A stretch of DNA of 64,000 nucleotides from positions 126,569,001-126,633,000 of the forward strand of contig CM032233.1 in assembly GCA_019009955.1 (NCBI GenBank), in the 5' to 3' direction. A model generated the notes under the pieces. That model did no database searches. It was not told the origin of the DNA and saw nothing but the letters and a program-made list of their open reading frames with translations. Of this stretch, positions 25,010 through 36,133 are shown piece after piece. The position numbers and the translations under genes are program-made. This DNA is from Riptortus pedestris (Eukaryota; Arthropoda; Insecta; Hemiptera; Alydidae). Each line of letters starts with the position of its first letter. Within the stretch, counting starts at the first letter, position 1.

Positions 25010-26450
25010 CTATTGAAATTCAGTTGCAATTAATAGGATGTCCAACAGAATTAACTATGACTCAGACGACGCATGATTGAAATTAACTTGACCCTATAAG
25101 GATGCTCTGAAATGTTAACATATAGCTCAGATGACTCTTTATTGAAATTAATCTGCGAACATTAGGATGCGCAGCATTACTAGCATATGACTCAGATGAC
25201 TCTTTATTGAAATTAATCTGCGAACATTAGGATGCGCAGCATTATTAGCATATGACTCAGATGACTCTTTATTGAAATTAATCTGCGAACATTAGGATGC
25301 GCAGCATTATTAGCATATGACTCAGATGACTCTTTATTGAAATTAATCTGCGAACATTAGGATGCGCAGCATTACTAGCATATGACTCAGATGCCGGTTT
25401 AGTGAAATTAAGTTGCAGCTATTAGGATGCGCAGCATTATTAGCATATGACTCAGATGACGCTTTAGTGAAATTAATCTGCGAATATTAGGATGCGCAGC
25501 ATTATTAGCATATGACTCAGATGACTCTTTATTGAAATTAATCTGCGAACATTAGGATGCGCAGCATTATTAGCATATGACTCAGATGACGCTTTAGTGA
25601 AATTGATCTGCGAATATTAGGATGCGCAGCATTATTAGCATATGACTCAGATGACTCTTTATTGAAATTAATCTGCGAACATTAGGATGCGCAGCATTAT
25701 TAGCATATGACTCAGATGCCGGTTTAGTGAAATTAAGTTGCAGCTATTAGGATGCGCAGCATTATTAGCATATGACTCAGATGACGCTTTAGTGAAATTA
25801 ATCTGCGAATATTAGGATGCGCAGCATTATTAGCATATGACTCAGATGCCGGTTTAGTGAAATTAATCTGCGAATATTAGGATGCACAGCATTATTAGCA
25901 TATGACTCAGATGCCGGTTTAGTGAAATTAACTTGCGGCTATTAGGATGCGCAGCATTATTAGCATATGACTCAGATGACGCTTTAGTGAAATTAATCTG
26001 CGAATATTAGGATGCGCAGCATTATTAGCATATGACTCAGATGCCGGTTTAGTGAAATTAACTTGCGGCTATTAGGATGCGCAGCATTATTAGCATATGA
26101 CTCAGATGCCGGTTTAGTGAAATTAACTTGCGGCTATTGGGATGCGCAGCATTATTAGCATATGACTCAGATGACGCTTTAGTGAAATTAATCTGCGAAT
26201 ATTAGGATGCGCAGTATTATTAGCATATGACTCAGATGCCGGTTTAGTGAAATTAACTTGCGGCTATTAGGATGCGCAGCATTATTAGCATATGACTCAG
26301 ATGACGCTTAATTGAAATCAACTTACGACTATTAGGATGCGCAGCATTATTACTTATGCCTCTGATGACGCTTAATTGAAATCAACTTGCGCCTATTAGG
26401 ATGCGCTGCATTATTAGCATATCACGCTTTATAGAAATTAAATTGCATCT
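25010..26450. repeat. 65-bp satellite, about 22 units
   Basis: GATGCGCAGCATTATTAGC recurs every 65 bp (for example 25231, 25296). Every central unit contains ATATGACTCAGATG. Three monomer types differ after that word: ACTCTTTATTG...CGAACATTAG, GACGCTTTAGTG...CGAATATTAG and GCCGGTTTAGTG...CGGCTATTAG. The first type dominates the left, the third the right, with the second mixed among both. Units at both edges (25,010-25,130 and 26,300-26,450) are degenerate, the usual result of unequal exchange. No ORF. Confidence 0.95.
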
Positions 26451-26454
26451 ATAG

Positions 26455-26584
26455 CGGGGGGAAGAGGATCTATATCAATAGGTCAGGGAAATGTTAAAAT
26501 ATTGTGCAAAGTAGCATTGCGAGAAAAAAAATACCATCATCATTCAGCCTAAAATGGATTCCCAAGCGAAACCGGGTACCTTAT
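26455..26584 (+). mobile_element. 3'-terminal fragment of a Helitron-like element
   Basis: It contains AATGTTAAAATATTGTGCAA, AAAAAATACCATCATCATTC and AGCCTAAAATGG, then CCCAAGCGAAACCGGGTACC and TTA before a TA tract. This is the last ~130 bp of the family in plus orientation. It abuts the 65-bp satellite, so the element is truncated at its 5' side. Confidence 0.55.
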
Positions 26585-26616
26585 ATATATATATATATAG
26601 TATATATATATATATA

Positions 26617-28485
26617 CTAGCTCAGATACCCTGCTTCACCCTGGAATTTACTTGAGGCTTAATGGTGGTGGTATTTTTTTGGCAAAGCTTTATTTTGCAC
26701 ACTATTTTGACATTTACCCATCCCAGTGTTTAGGATTTATACCCGTTGTTGGCATTTGTTAATAATAAAATTGGTAATTCTGAGCTATTATCCGGTTAAC
26801 TTCAATTCCCTCCATACTGTAATATTACATTAATGTAGTGCTGAACATTAATATTCAGTCCTAATTATGTGTCGGAAAACGAAAATATATTAATAAACTT
26901 ACTTTAGTAGTCGTCTGGCTCACTATCGGTATCTGGCTCATGATTCATGAACCATGAACGACGCGAGGTTGCTCGTCCTCGCCATTGTAGATCTGACCAA
27001 TCGCCCTAAAAATGTGATGTACTCTTGTTTTATACTAAAGTTAGAACAAGAAAACCCCCACCCTCGGTTTTGGCGTATTTTGGAAATTTTAGTGTTACAA
27101 AATTTATCTCGCGTCGTTCATGAGCCAGATACCGATAGTGAGCCAGACGACTACTAAATTAAGTTTATTAATATATTTTCGTTTTCCGACACATAATTAG
27201 GACTGAATATTAATATTCAGCACTACATTAATGTAATATTACAGTATGGAGGGAATTGAAGTTAACCGGATAATAGCTCAGAATTACCATAAAATTATTT
27301 TTTTATGTAAGACTTCACTGTCCTCCATATTGTCATATTTCCCGTCTCCTGTGCATTTTGCTTAGATTTCAGTTATTAAAGACAAAATATTAACGTAGAT
27401 TTGAATTAATTTTTCCAGGTGAGATACCTCATAGTTCAAATTGAAATGAATTGTTGACCATATCAATATTTCCACGCAAATTACTTCCTCCACACATTGT
27501 TCCGGGAGAAATGTATATAAAAAAAAATTTAATCTAAATAACAAAGTAAACAACTTTTGTTATGTGCATGTTCGTCGAAAAACAAATAGACAATGAAATA
27601 TCGCGAATTTTTATTTCGGGCCTCCCTTATAACCCCCACTCCCGTTCTAACTTAAAAATTTTAATATAGCTTATAATCATGGAAGAATTAATGCTAATTG
27701 ACATACCGAGTTTTGTTAAGTTCGGTCCAATCGTTAGCGCCCAATAAAATAGTTGACTCCCGCTTTAGTTTATAGTGTATATCTCGTTTATACATTGCTA
27801 AATGACAAAAAAGAATATCACAAAAGTTACTCTAAATAACAAAATAAATAACTTTTGTTATGTTCATATTTGCCGAAAAACGAATAAAAAACGAAATACC
27901 ACTATTTTTAATTTCAGGCCTCCCTTACAACCCCCTCTCCTACCCGTCCCTAGAAATGTTGGTATGGCTTATTATAATGAAAGCGTTAGTATTAATTCAC
28001 ATACCGAGTTTGGTTTAATTCGGTTGAGTCTTTAGTGCCACATAAAATTGTGGACTCCCGCTATAGTTTTTAGCGTATAACTCATTTATACTTCCGTATA
28101 CGGCAAAAGTGCATATAACAAAAGTTACTCTAAATTACAAAATAAACAACTCTTGTTATGTTCATATTTGCCAAAAATGCATTAGGAAACGAAATATTGC
28201 TATTTTTAATTTCAGCCCTTCCTTATAACCCCCACTCCTGTTCGTCTTAGAGAATATTAATATAGCATATAGTCTAAGTTGGGCTAGTAGTAATATACAT
28301 ACCAAGTTTCATAAAATTCGGTTCAGCCGTTTATGAGTGAAAAGGTAACAAACAAACAAATAAAGAATCAAACAGACACGAAAGAAACAAAATGCAGTTA
28401 TGGTGTCTATGACATGTGAAACGAAAAGTTATCGTGAAATTTCGCGAAAAAAATCAATGTACAGACAGAGGTTACAATTTTATAT
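26617..28485 (-). mobile_element. Helitron-like non-autonomous element D, carrying a nested TIR element
   Basis: The plus strand starts CTAGCTCAGATACCCTGC at 26,617 (3' end on the minus strand, T in the flank) and ends at CAATGTACAGACAGAGG, then TTACAATTTTATATATA near 28,485. Family markers are in order: ACATTTACCCATCCCAGTG, a TTAATAATAAAATT site, TTCACTGTCCTCCATATTG, then two to three ~298-bp units (CCTCCCTTATAACCCCCAC near 27,620, CCTCCCTTACAACCCCC near 27,918 and a further one near 28,215). The TAATAAAATT site is split by a 516-bp insertion. Excluding that, the element is about 1.35 kb. No Rep/helicase ORF. Confidence 0.6.
26773..27288. mobile_element. Nested 516-bp MITE-like element with ~170-bp terminal inverted repeats
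   Basis: The left end GGTAATTCTGAGCTATTATC and the right end GATAATAGCTCAGAATTACC are exact reverse complements. The match continues inward for about 170 bp with very few differences, then resumes after a ~14-bp indel. It is flanked by a perfect 8-bp direct repeat, ATAAAATT, at 26,765-26,772 and 27,289-27,296. The uninterrupted site is seen in sister copies (for example near 15,003). An 8-bp duplication is typical of hAT, P and Merlin-type DNA transposons, but these termini match none I can name. The internal frame 26954-27157 (67 codons) runs into the right arm and ends DTDSEPDDY; I do not recognise it. Confidence 0.85.
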
Positions 28486-28490
28486 ATATA

Positions 28491-28625
28491 CTAGCTCAGA
28501 TACCCGGCTTCGCCCGGGAATTCATTTGAGGCTGAATGGTGATGGTATTTTTTTAAGTCTTCACTGTCCTCCAAATTGTCATATTTCCAGGTTACAATTT
28601 GACAGAGGTTACAATTTTATATATA
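28491..28625 (-). mobile_element. Minimal ~135-bp Helitron-like derivative E
   Basis: It keeps the hairpin end (CTAGCTCAGATA, then CCCGGCTTCGCCCGGG, ATTCATTTGAGGCTGAATGG) and the opposite end (GACAGAGGTTACAATTTTAT). Only about 60 bp of the interior remains, including TTCACTGTCCTCC. The sequence GGTTACAATTT is present twice near the right end. Flanks are TA repeats on both sides. It lies directly beside element D. Confidence 0.65.
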
Positions 28626-28637
28626 TAGATAGATATA

Positions 28638-30744
28638 CTAGCTAAGGTACCCTGCAATGCCCGGGAAATCATTAGATTTCAATATGTACAAATACACTTC
28701 ACTCCACGAAGTAAAAACATCCGAAATAGCCAATCCTGAAGGGAAATTTTGTGTATTAAAAGAATAGAAATTTTAGTTATGAAGAATATAAAAATGTGTT
28801 CCTAATCTATCCCTCTCCTTTTTTTGACTCACTCTTTTTGAAAAATTCAAACCATAATCATGAATAGCATTTATTACAATTAAATATCATCTATAATGAA
28901 CATATTTCTGTTCAAAACCCAATCCGAGCACATATAGTTTAAGCATAGTTTAGCACGTAAGGTTACATTCATAATAGTAGATCTTAGTGGAAATCACTTC
29001 CCGTAATTTTTGACAGGAATTAAGTAAACTCAATTAACTTTATTAGCCCTCCCGTCTATTTCCGCTCTCGTATTAAAGCTATCAACATTCTTCTCCTTAA
29101 ATTATTGATTCAAAATATTATTGTAATAACTTATCTACCTGATTGAATTAAATAATAGCGTTACCCTAAAAATAATTTCATTTATATTCAAAGAGATAGG
29201 TGAGGGGAATAGATCGTAGCCCTCCCAGCAAAATAAATAATACTTTAAATCGTATCAAGTTTAAACGGATATTGTCCTTTTTCATAATGGCATTACCATT
29301 AACGTCTAATTGTTATGATGGTACATATTTGTTTAATACTATCAAAATATCGGAAATAAGATAATATATTAGCAGAACCAAAGAGTTTGATTCCCTACAA
29401 CTTCCGCTAGGGCTCCTTGTGCCAATTCAGCATGACTTTGTTTAAATAATACATTATACAAGTTAAATAATGGAAATGCTGTTATAGTTTAAATTCCTTT
29501 TGGAAATAAATAACAAAGTTATTTTCTAGGGAAAATAAATAAATGAGGAGAAGGGGGAGGGGGAGATTTATAACCTCACTAATCCGAATCATACTTAGAA
29601 CTAAATAATCGAAACAGATAAGGCTAAAACATAACATCATTTGTCATAATATGCCTATATTAAAAACACTTAAATAAGTACTAATGAAATAGTCGACTCC
29701 CGTTATAGATTTAGCTTATATCCCGTATTTACTTCATTTTACGACATAAGTGAATGAAACAAAAGTTGCTCTAAATAACAAAGTAAACAACTTTTGTTAT
29801 GTTCACGTTTGCCGAAAAACAAATAGAAAATTAAATATCGTGAATTTTTACTTCAGGTCTCCCTTATAAGTCCCACTCCCGTTCGAACCTAAAAATTATA
29901 ATATAGCTTATAATCATGGGAGAATTAAAGGTAATTCACATACCGAGTTTTGCTAAGTTTGGTTCAATTGTTAGTGCCCAACAAAATTGTTGGCTTCCGC
30001 TTTAGCTTATAATGTATATCTCATTTATACTTTGTTATAGGACAAAAGTGAATATAACAAAAGTTACTGAAAATAACAAAATAAAGAACTTTTGTCATGT
30101 GCATGTTTGTCGAAAAACCAATAGGAAACGAAATATCGGTACTTTTAATTTCAGGCCTTCCCTACAACCCCCGCTCCTGCTCGACCTAGAAATGTTGGCA
30201 TGGCTTATGATAATTAAGGCGTCAACACTAATAAACATACCGAGTTTTATTTAGTTCGGTTGAGTGTTTTTTACCAAATAGAATTGTTCACTTCTGTTAT
30301 AGGTTTTAGCGTATAATTCGGTATACGGCAAAAGTGCATATAAAAAAAGTTACTCTAAATATCAAAATAAACAACTTTTGTTATGTTCATATTTGCCGAA
30401 AAACCAATAGGAAACGAAATATCGCTATTATTAATTTCAGGCTTCCCTTATAACCCCCACTCCTGCCCTTCCCTAGAAATGTTGGACATGGCTTGTTATA
30501 ATGAAAGCGTTAGTACTAATACATATACCGAGTTTTATTTAGTTTGGTTGATTCTTTTGTGCCATATAAAATAGTTCACTTCCTCTATAGGTTTTAGCGT
30601 ATATCTCGTTTATAACTCGGTATACGACGAAAGTGTATATAACAAAAGTTACTCTAAATAACAAAATAAACAACTTTTGTTATGTGCATATTTGCCGAAA
30701 AACCAATGGGAATCGAAATATCTCTATTTTTAATTTCTAGCTTC
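28638..30744 (-). mobile_element. Helitron-like element F (left arm of a palindrome)
   Basis: The plus strand starts CTAGCTAAGGTACC at 28,638, then CCTGCAATGCCCGGG. This is the GGGTACCTTAGCTAG subfamily shared with A and B. The middle contains the GAATAGCATTTATTACAATT block and an old region, followed by ~298-bp units with markers near 29,856, 30,152 and 30,438. It stops inside a unit at about 30,744, where the sequence turns around into element G. The family 5' terminus is absent. Confidence 0.55.
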
Positions 30745-30754
30745 TACTATGGGG

Positions 30755-31774
30755 GAAGCCAGAAATTGAAAATAGCGATATTTCGTTTCCTATTGCTTTT
30801 TTGGCAAATATAAACATGACAAAAGTTGTTTATTTTGTAATTTAGAGTATCTTTTGTTATATTCACTTTTGCCGTATACGTAATTATAAATGAGTTAGTT
30901 ATACGCGAACCGAACTAAATAAAACTCCGGTATGTGTGTTAGCAAAAATGCCTTTATTATAATAAGCCATACTAACATTTCTAGGGACGGGTAGGAGTGG
31001 GGGTTGTAAGGAGGCCTGAATTTAAAATAGCGGTATTTCGTTTTCTATTCGTTTTTTGGCATATATAAACATAACAAAAGTTGTTTATTATGTTATTTAG
31101 AGTAACCTTTGTGATATTCATTTTTGTCTTTTAAGAAAGTATGAACGAGATATACACTATAAACTAAAGCGGGAGTCTTCTATTTTATTGGGCGCTAACA
31201 ACTGAACCGAACTTAAAAAAACTCCGTAAGTTGATTAGCATATAAATCGTACATGATTATAAGGAATAATAAAATTTTTAGATTCCCAAACGGGAGTGGG
31301 GGTTATGGAGGAAGCCTGAAAAGGTAAAAATTCGCGATGATGCCGTTTCCAATTGGTGTTGTTCAACGATTTTCTATAAAAATAAAAAATACAAGTCATG
31401 AGTTAGTCAACTATGATTGGTCGGACATCGCCGGGTATAAAAATTTTAACCCCCCCCGGCTTGATTATATACAGAAAATACGTACATTAATAAGCTGATA
31501 TTTAATTTATAATAAAAGCTTTCCATGATTATGATGAAAAGTACTTCACGAGCCCAAACAATGGACAGGGAATGTTTAGAGACTTATTTTCATTTATTCT
31601 TCAAACCTAAATTTTTTTTTTCTTATAATCGCCCAATGGTGACCCTGACGAGAAGAAATGCGCCCCCCACCCCCGAAACGGAAGAAGTTCTCCACATAGA
31701 AAACATTGCCTAAACAAAATTGAAACTATCGCGTCTCATTTGATTTCCCGAGCGAACCTGGGTACCTTGGCTAG
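30755..31774 (+). mobile_element. Helitron-like element G (right arm of a palindrome)
   Basis: It begins GAAGCCAGAAATTGAAAATA, the reverse complement of the last bases of F after a ~10-bp spacer. It continues through two ~298-bp-type units and a unique 3' section, and ends CCCGAGCGAACCTGGG, TACCTTGG, CTAG at 31,771-31,774 followed by T. The family 5' end is missing. The open frame 31525-31713 lies in the unique 3' section and has no recognised domain. Confidence 0.55.
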
Positions 31775-31780
31775 TATAGA

Positions 31781-32896
31781 TATAAAAGTGGAACCGCTGA
31801 CTGCACATTGATTTTTTGGCGGCGAAATTTCACGATAACTTTTCGTTTCACAGGTCATAGACACCATAAGTGCAGTTTGTTTCTTTGGTCCTTGTGGAGT
31901 CTGTTTTTTATTGGTTTGTTTGTTTGTTTACCTTTTCACGCATAAACGGCTGAACCGAATTGTGTACGAAACATTCTATTGTATAATACTACTAACCCAA
32001 CTTAAACTTTAGGCTATATTAAGATTCTCTGAGACAAACAAGAGTGGGGGTTATAAGGGAGGCCGGATAGTAAAGATAGCGATATTTCATTTGATTTTAT
32101 TGGTTGTTTTAGGCAAATAGTCATATAACAAAAGTTTATTATTTTGTTTATTTAGGAATAACTGTGGTGTATATACACTTTTTGCGTATACCGAAGTCTA
32201 TATGCGTTATTACGCTAAAAATTATAGCGGGAGTCACCAATATTGAAATTTGGCATTGTGTGTATATCTCAACCCGAACGAAATAAAACTCGGAAGGTGT
32301 ATTAGCACTAACGCCTTCCTTATAATAAGCCATACAACCATTTTCTATGGACGGGCAGATGTGGGGGTTGATAAGGGACGTCTGAAATTAAAAAATAGTG
32401 ATATGCCGTTTCCGAGTGGTGGTTTCGGCAAAGATTCCCATAACAAAAGTGGTTTATTTTGTTATTTGGAGTAACTTTTGTTATATACACTTTTGTCGTA
32501 TACCTATGTATAAATGAGTTATACATTAAAACTTTAGCTTGTACTAACGGCTGAACCGACTTAACAAAACTCGGTATGTCAATTAGCATTAACTCTTCCA
32601 TGATTATAAGTATATTAAAATTTTTAGGTTCGAACGGGATGGGATTAAAAGGGAGCCCTGAAATACAAAATTCACCATATTTACATGTATAAGAGACGGG
32701 AAATATAAAAATATCGAAGACAGTTAAGGCTTAGCGAAAAATTAAAGACATAATTAGCAAATCCACGGCAAAGATACCGTCCTAAACATTGTGACGGGTA
32801 AATGTCAAAATATTGTGCAATGTAAAGCCTGCTAAAAAATACCATCACCATTCAGCCTCAAATGAATTCCCGGGCGAAGCCAGGTATCTGAGCTAG
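31781..32896 (+). mobile_element. Helitron-like element H
   Basis: It starts ATAAAAGTGGAACCGCTGAC directly after G. It runs through GTTTGTTTACCTTTTCACGC, the GAGACAAACAAGAGTGGGGG block and one to two ~298-bp units, then ends CCCGGGCGAAGCCAGG, TATCTGAG, CTAG at 32,893-32,896 with T following. It is a near-complete plus-strand copy of the GAGCTAG subfamily. No coding region. Confidence 0.6.
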
Positions 32897-32902
32897 TATA
32901 CA

Positions 32903-32970
<68 letters not shown>
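32903..32970. repeat. (TA)n tract between elements H and I
   Basis: Almost uninterrupted TA dinucleotides join the 3' ends of two oppositely oriented Helitron-like copies. Confidence 0.9.
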
Positions 32971-32971
<1 letters not shown>

Positions 32972-32972
<1 letters not shown>

Positions 32973-34374
32973 TAGCTCAGATACCCGGCTTTGCCCGGGA
33001 GTTGATTTGAGGCTGAATGGTGATGGTATTTATTTGCCAAGGCTTTACTTTGCACAATATTTTCTTTACCCGTCCTAGTGTTTAGGGTTAATACCCGTTG
33101 TTGGCATTTGTTAATAATAAAATTAATTTTTTATGTAAGTCTTCACTGTCCTCCAAATTGTCATATTTCCCGTCTCCTGTGCATTATGCATAGATTTCAG
33201 TTATTAAGGACAAAATATTAACATAGATTGAATTAATTTTTCTATAATATAATATTTCTACGCAAATTACTTTCTCCACACATTGTTCCAGGAGAAATGT
33301 ATAAAACAAAAGTTAATCTAAACATCAAAGTAAACAACTTTTTTTCTTTTCGTATTTGCCAATAAAAAACTCGAAAAATACACTGCAATGTTGTTAAATT
33401 CCAGGCATCCCTTACAACCCCCAACTCCTGCCCGTCCTTTAGACAATGATGGTGGTATGGTCTTGCTTATAAGGAAGGCAGTTAGTACTAATACACGTAC
33501 CGAGATTTTATTTAGTTTCAGATGATTCTTTTGTGTCAAATAAAATTGTTGAACTCTACGCCCTATAATTTTTAGTGTCTATAAACTCATATATATTTTC
33601 TAGGGATTACGACAGAAAGTGTATTTAACAAAAGTTAATCTAAATAACAAAATAATACAAGCTTTTGTTATGTTTATATTTGCCCAAAAAACCAATAGGA
33701 AACGAAAAACACAACAGCTATATTTAAAGTTCTGGCCTCCCTTACAACACCACCACTCCTGACCCCGTCCCTAGTAAGTCGGTTGGTACGGTATTGTTAT
33801 AATGATGGCAATAGTGCTTAAACACGCATACGTCGTTTTATTTAGTTTGGTTGAGTCTTTTGTGTCAAATTAAATTGTTCACTACCGCTATAGGTTTTAG
33901 CGTATATCTCGTTTAACAATCGGTTGTACGCAAAAAATCGTAGATAAAAAAAGGTTACTCAAAAATAAATCAAAATAAAACTCAATCTTTGTTATATGTA
34001 TAGATTTGCGGAATAATCAATTGGAAACGAGATATCAATATTTTTAATTTTCAGGCTTCCCTTATAACCCCACACTCAGTGCCCGTCTAATAGAAATGTT
34101 TGGTCATCGGCTTAATTATAATGAAAGGCACTCATGATTTAATAACACATATACCGCAGTTTTATTTCAGTCGGTTGAGTCTTTTAAGGCCTATATAAAT
34201 ATTGTTGACTCCCTCTAAATTTTCTAGCGTTATAAAACACATTTATATTCTCGGTAACAACGACAAAAGTGTTGTATAACATAAGTTACTGTAAATAACA
34301 AAATAAACAACTTTTGTTATGTTCATATTTGCCGAAAAACCAATAGGAAACGAAATATCGCTATTTTTACTTAC
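32972..34374 (-). mobile_element. Helitron-like element I (left arm of a palindrome), indel-rich
   Basis: The plus strand starts CTAGCTCAGATA, then CCCGGCTTTGCCCGGG. It includes CCGTCCTAGTGTTTAGGG, TTCACTGTCCTCCAAATTG and several ~298-bp units, and stops at CGCTATTTTTACTT near 34,372. Between about 33,420 and 34,260 extra single bases and short insertions interrupt family-conserved words, unlike the neighbouring copies; this may be poor consensus sequence. Confidence 0.55.
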
Positions 34375-34375
34375 T

Positions 34376-35376
34376 AAGTTTCACGATAACTTTTTGTTTC
34401 ACATGTCATAGACTGAAATTTGTTTATTTGGTGTCTTTTTGTTTGTTACTTTATCACGCATAAACGCCTGAATCGAATTTTATGAAACTTGGTTATTATA
34501 TTAAACTTAACCCAAATATGATTTTAGGCTATATTAATATTCTCTGAGACGAACAGGAGTGAGGGTTATAAGGGAAGCGAGAAATTAAAAATAGCGATAT
34601 TTCGTTTTCCTATTCCGTTTTTTTTTTCGGCATATATGAACATAACAAAAGTTGTTTATTTTGTTATTTAGAGTAACTTTGTTGTCATATTCACTTTTGT
34701 CTTTTAACAAAATATAAACGAGATATACACTGAAAACTATAAGGGGGAGTCAACTATTTCATTGGGCGCTAACGATTAAACCGAACTTAATAAAACACGG
34801 TATATTCAATTAGCTTTAATTCTTCCATGATTATAAGCTATATTAAAAGTTTTTCAGGTTAGAACGGGAGTGGGGCTTAGACGGGAGGCCTGTCGCAAAC
34901 ACAACAATTCGCGATATTTCAATGTCTATTAGTTTTTGGACAAACATGCACATAACAAAAGTTGTTTACTTTGTTATTTAGATTAACTTCTTTTTTTTTT
35001 TATACATTTCTCCAGGAACAATGTGTGGAGGAAGTAATTTTCGTAGAAATATTGATATGCTCAACAATTCAGTCCTATTTGAACTATCAGGTACCTCAGC
35101 TGGTTAAATTAATTCAAATCAATATTCATATTTTGTCCTTAATAGCTGAAATCTATGCATAATGAACAGGAGACGGGAAATATGACAATTTGGAGGACAG
35201 TGAAGACTTACATAAAAAATTAATTTTATTATTAACAAATGCCAACAACGGGTGTCAACCCTAAACACTGGGACGGGTGAATGTCAAAATATTGTGCAAT
35301 GTAAAGCTTTGCCAAAAAAATACCATTACCATTCAGCCTCAAATCAATTCCCGGGCGAAGCCGGGTATCTGAGCTA
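34376..35376 (+). mobile_element. Helitron-like element J (right arm of a palindrome)
   Basis: It begins AAGTTTCACGATAAC, about 45 bp inside the family 5' end, and continues through the TTACTTTATCACGCATAAACG region and ~298-bp units. It ends CCCGGGCGAAGCCGGG, TATCTGAG, CTAG at 35,373-35,376, followed by T and then macrosatellite sequence. The open frame 34962-35162 is repeat sequence without a domain. Confidence 0.6.
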
Positions 35377-36133
35377 GTATTTAATATATCTACATCCTTT
35401 TTAAATTTTCCTCGAAAATGTTGATGGTGAGTCATAATGTTAAATTTTATTTTGTATTTTTTTCTTTTATATTATCTAGCTTTCTTGGGCATCCCTTTGT
35501 CCATTTTTAAGAATTATCATTAATTAATTATTTTCTATAAACCATTGCAACCTTCTCGTCATCATTTATATCGCGAACATCAGAAGTCTATGGAATAATG
35601 GGGAAGACTAATCATTACCTCAAATATTTTTATTGCAGCTGATGTTTCAACTATATGATCTTTAATATATCTACATTGCTTTTAAATTCACTTCGAAAAT
35701 GTTGATGATAAGTCATAAAGAAAAATTTTATTTTGTATTTTTTTCTTTTATATTTCGTCAGCTTCCTTGGGCATCCCTTTGTCCATTTTTATATGCTCGA
35801 GGTTTTATGATTTGTCATTAATTAATTATTTTCTATAAACCATTGCAAAATGTTGAATAACCTACTTGGTTTGTAGTGGTATGATTTTTAGATATTGAAT
35901 GTCTTTTTGTGATATGCTAGTGCTACAGCTTCTGTCTGCTTGCCTTGAACCCCAGCGGCATGTGTTTTGTAATGTAATTAGTGTTAAGTCAAAATATATA
36001 TTGTAAGTAGTAGAATATGCTATTGTCATATAAACGTATATATGTAGGATATTAGTGTAAGGCCACCTATTATGTATTTATTTTTATTTATATATATATA
36101 TATTATAATATATATTATATATATATATATCGA
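35377..36133. repeat. Macrosatellite, first partial units
   Basis: Two truncated passes: 35,377-35,565, which jumps from ACCATTGCAACC into TTCTCGTCATC, and 35,565-36,133, which ends in an imperfect TA tract. That tract is interrupted by Helitron-like element K. Confidence 0.8.

Noticed and set aside
25010..26450. Hammerhead ribozyme in the 65-bp satellite
   Set aside because: Satellite hammerheads are known in animals, but the unit has no CTGATGA core paired with GAAA on either strand.
28400..28645. Frame of 81 codons spanning elements D and E
   Set aside because: It crosses the ends of two repeats and a TA tract, and contains translated hairpin sequence. No domain.
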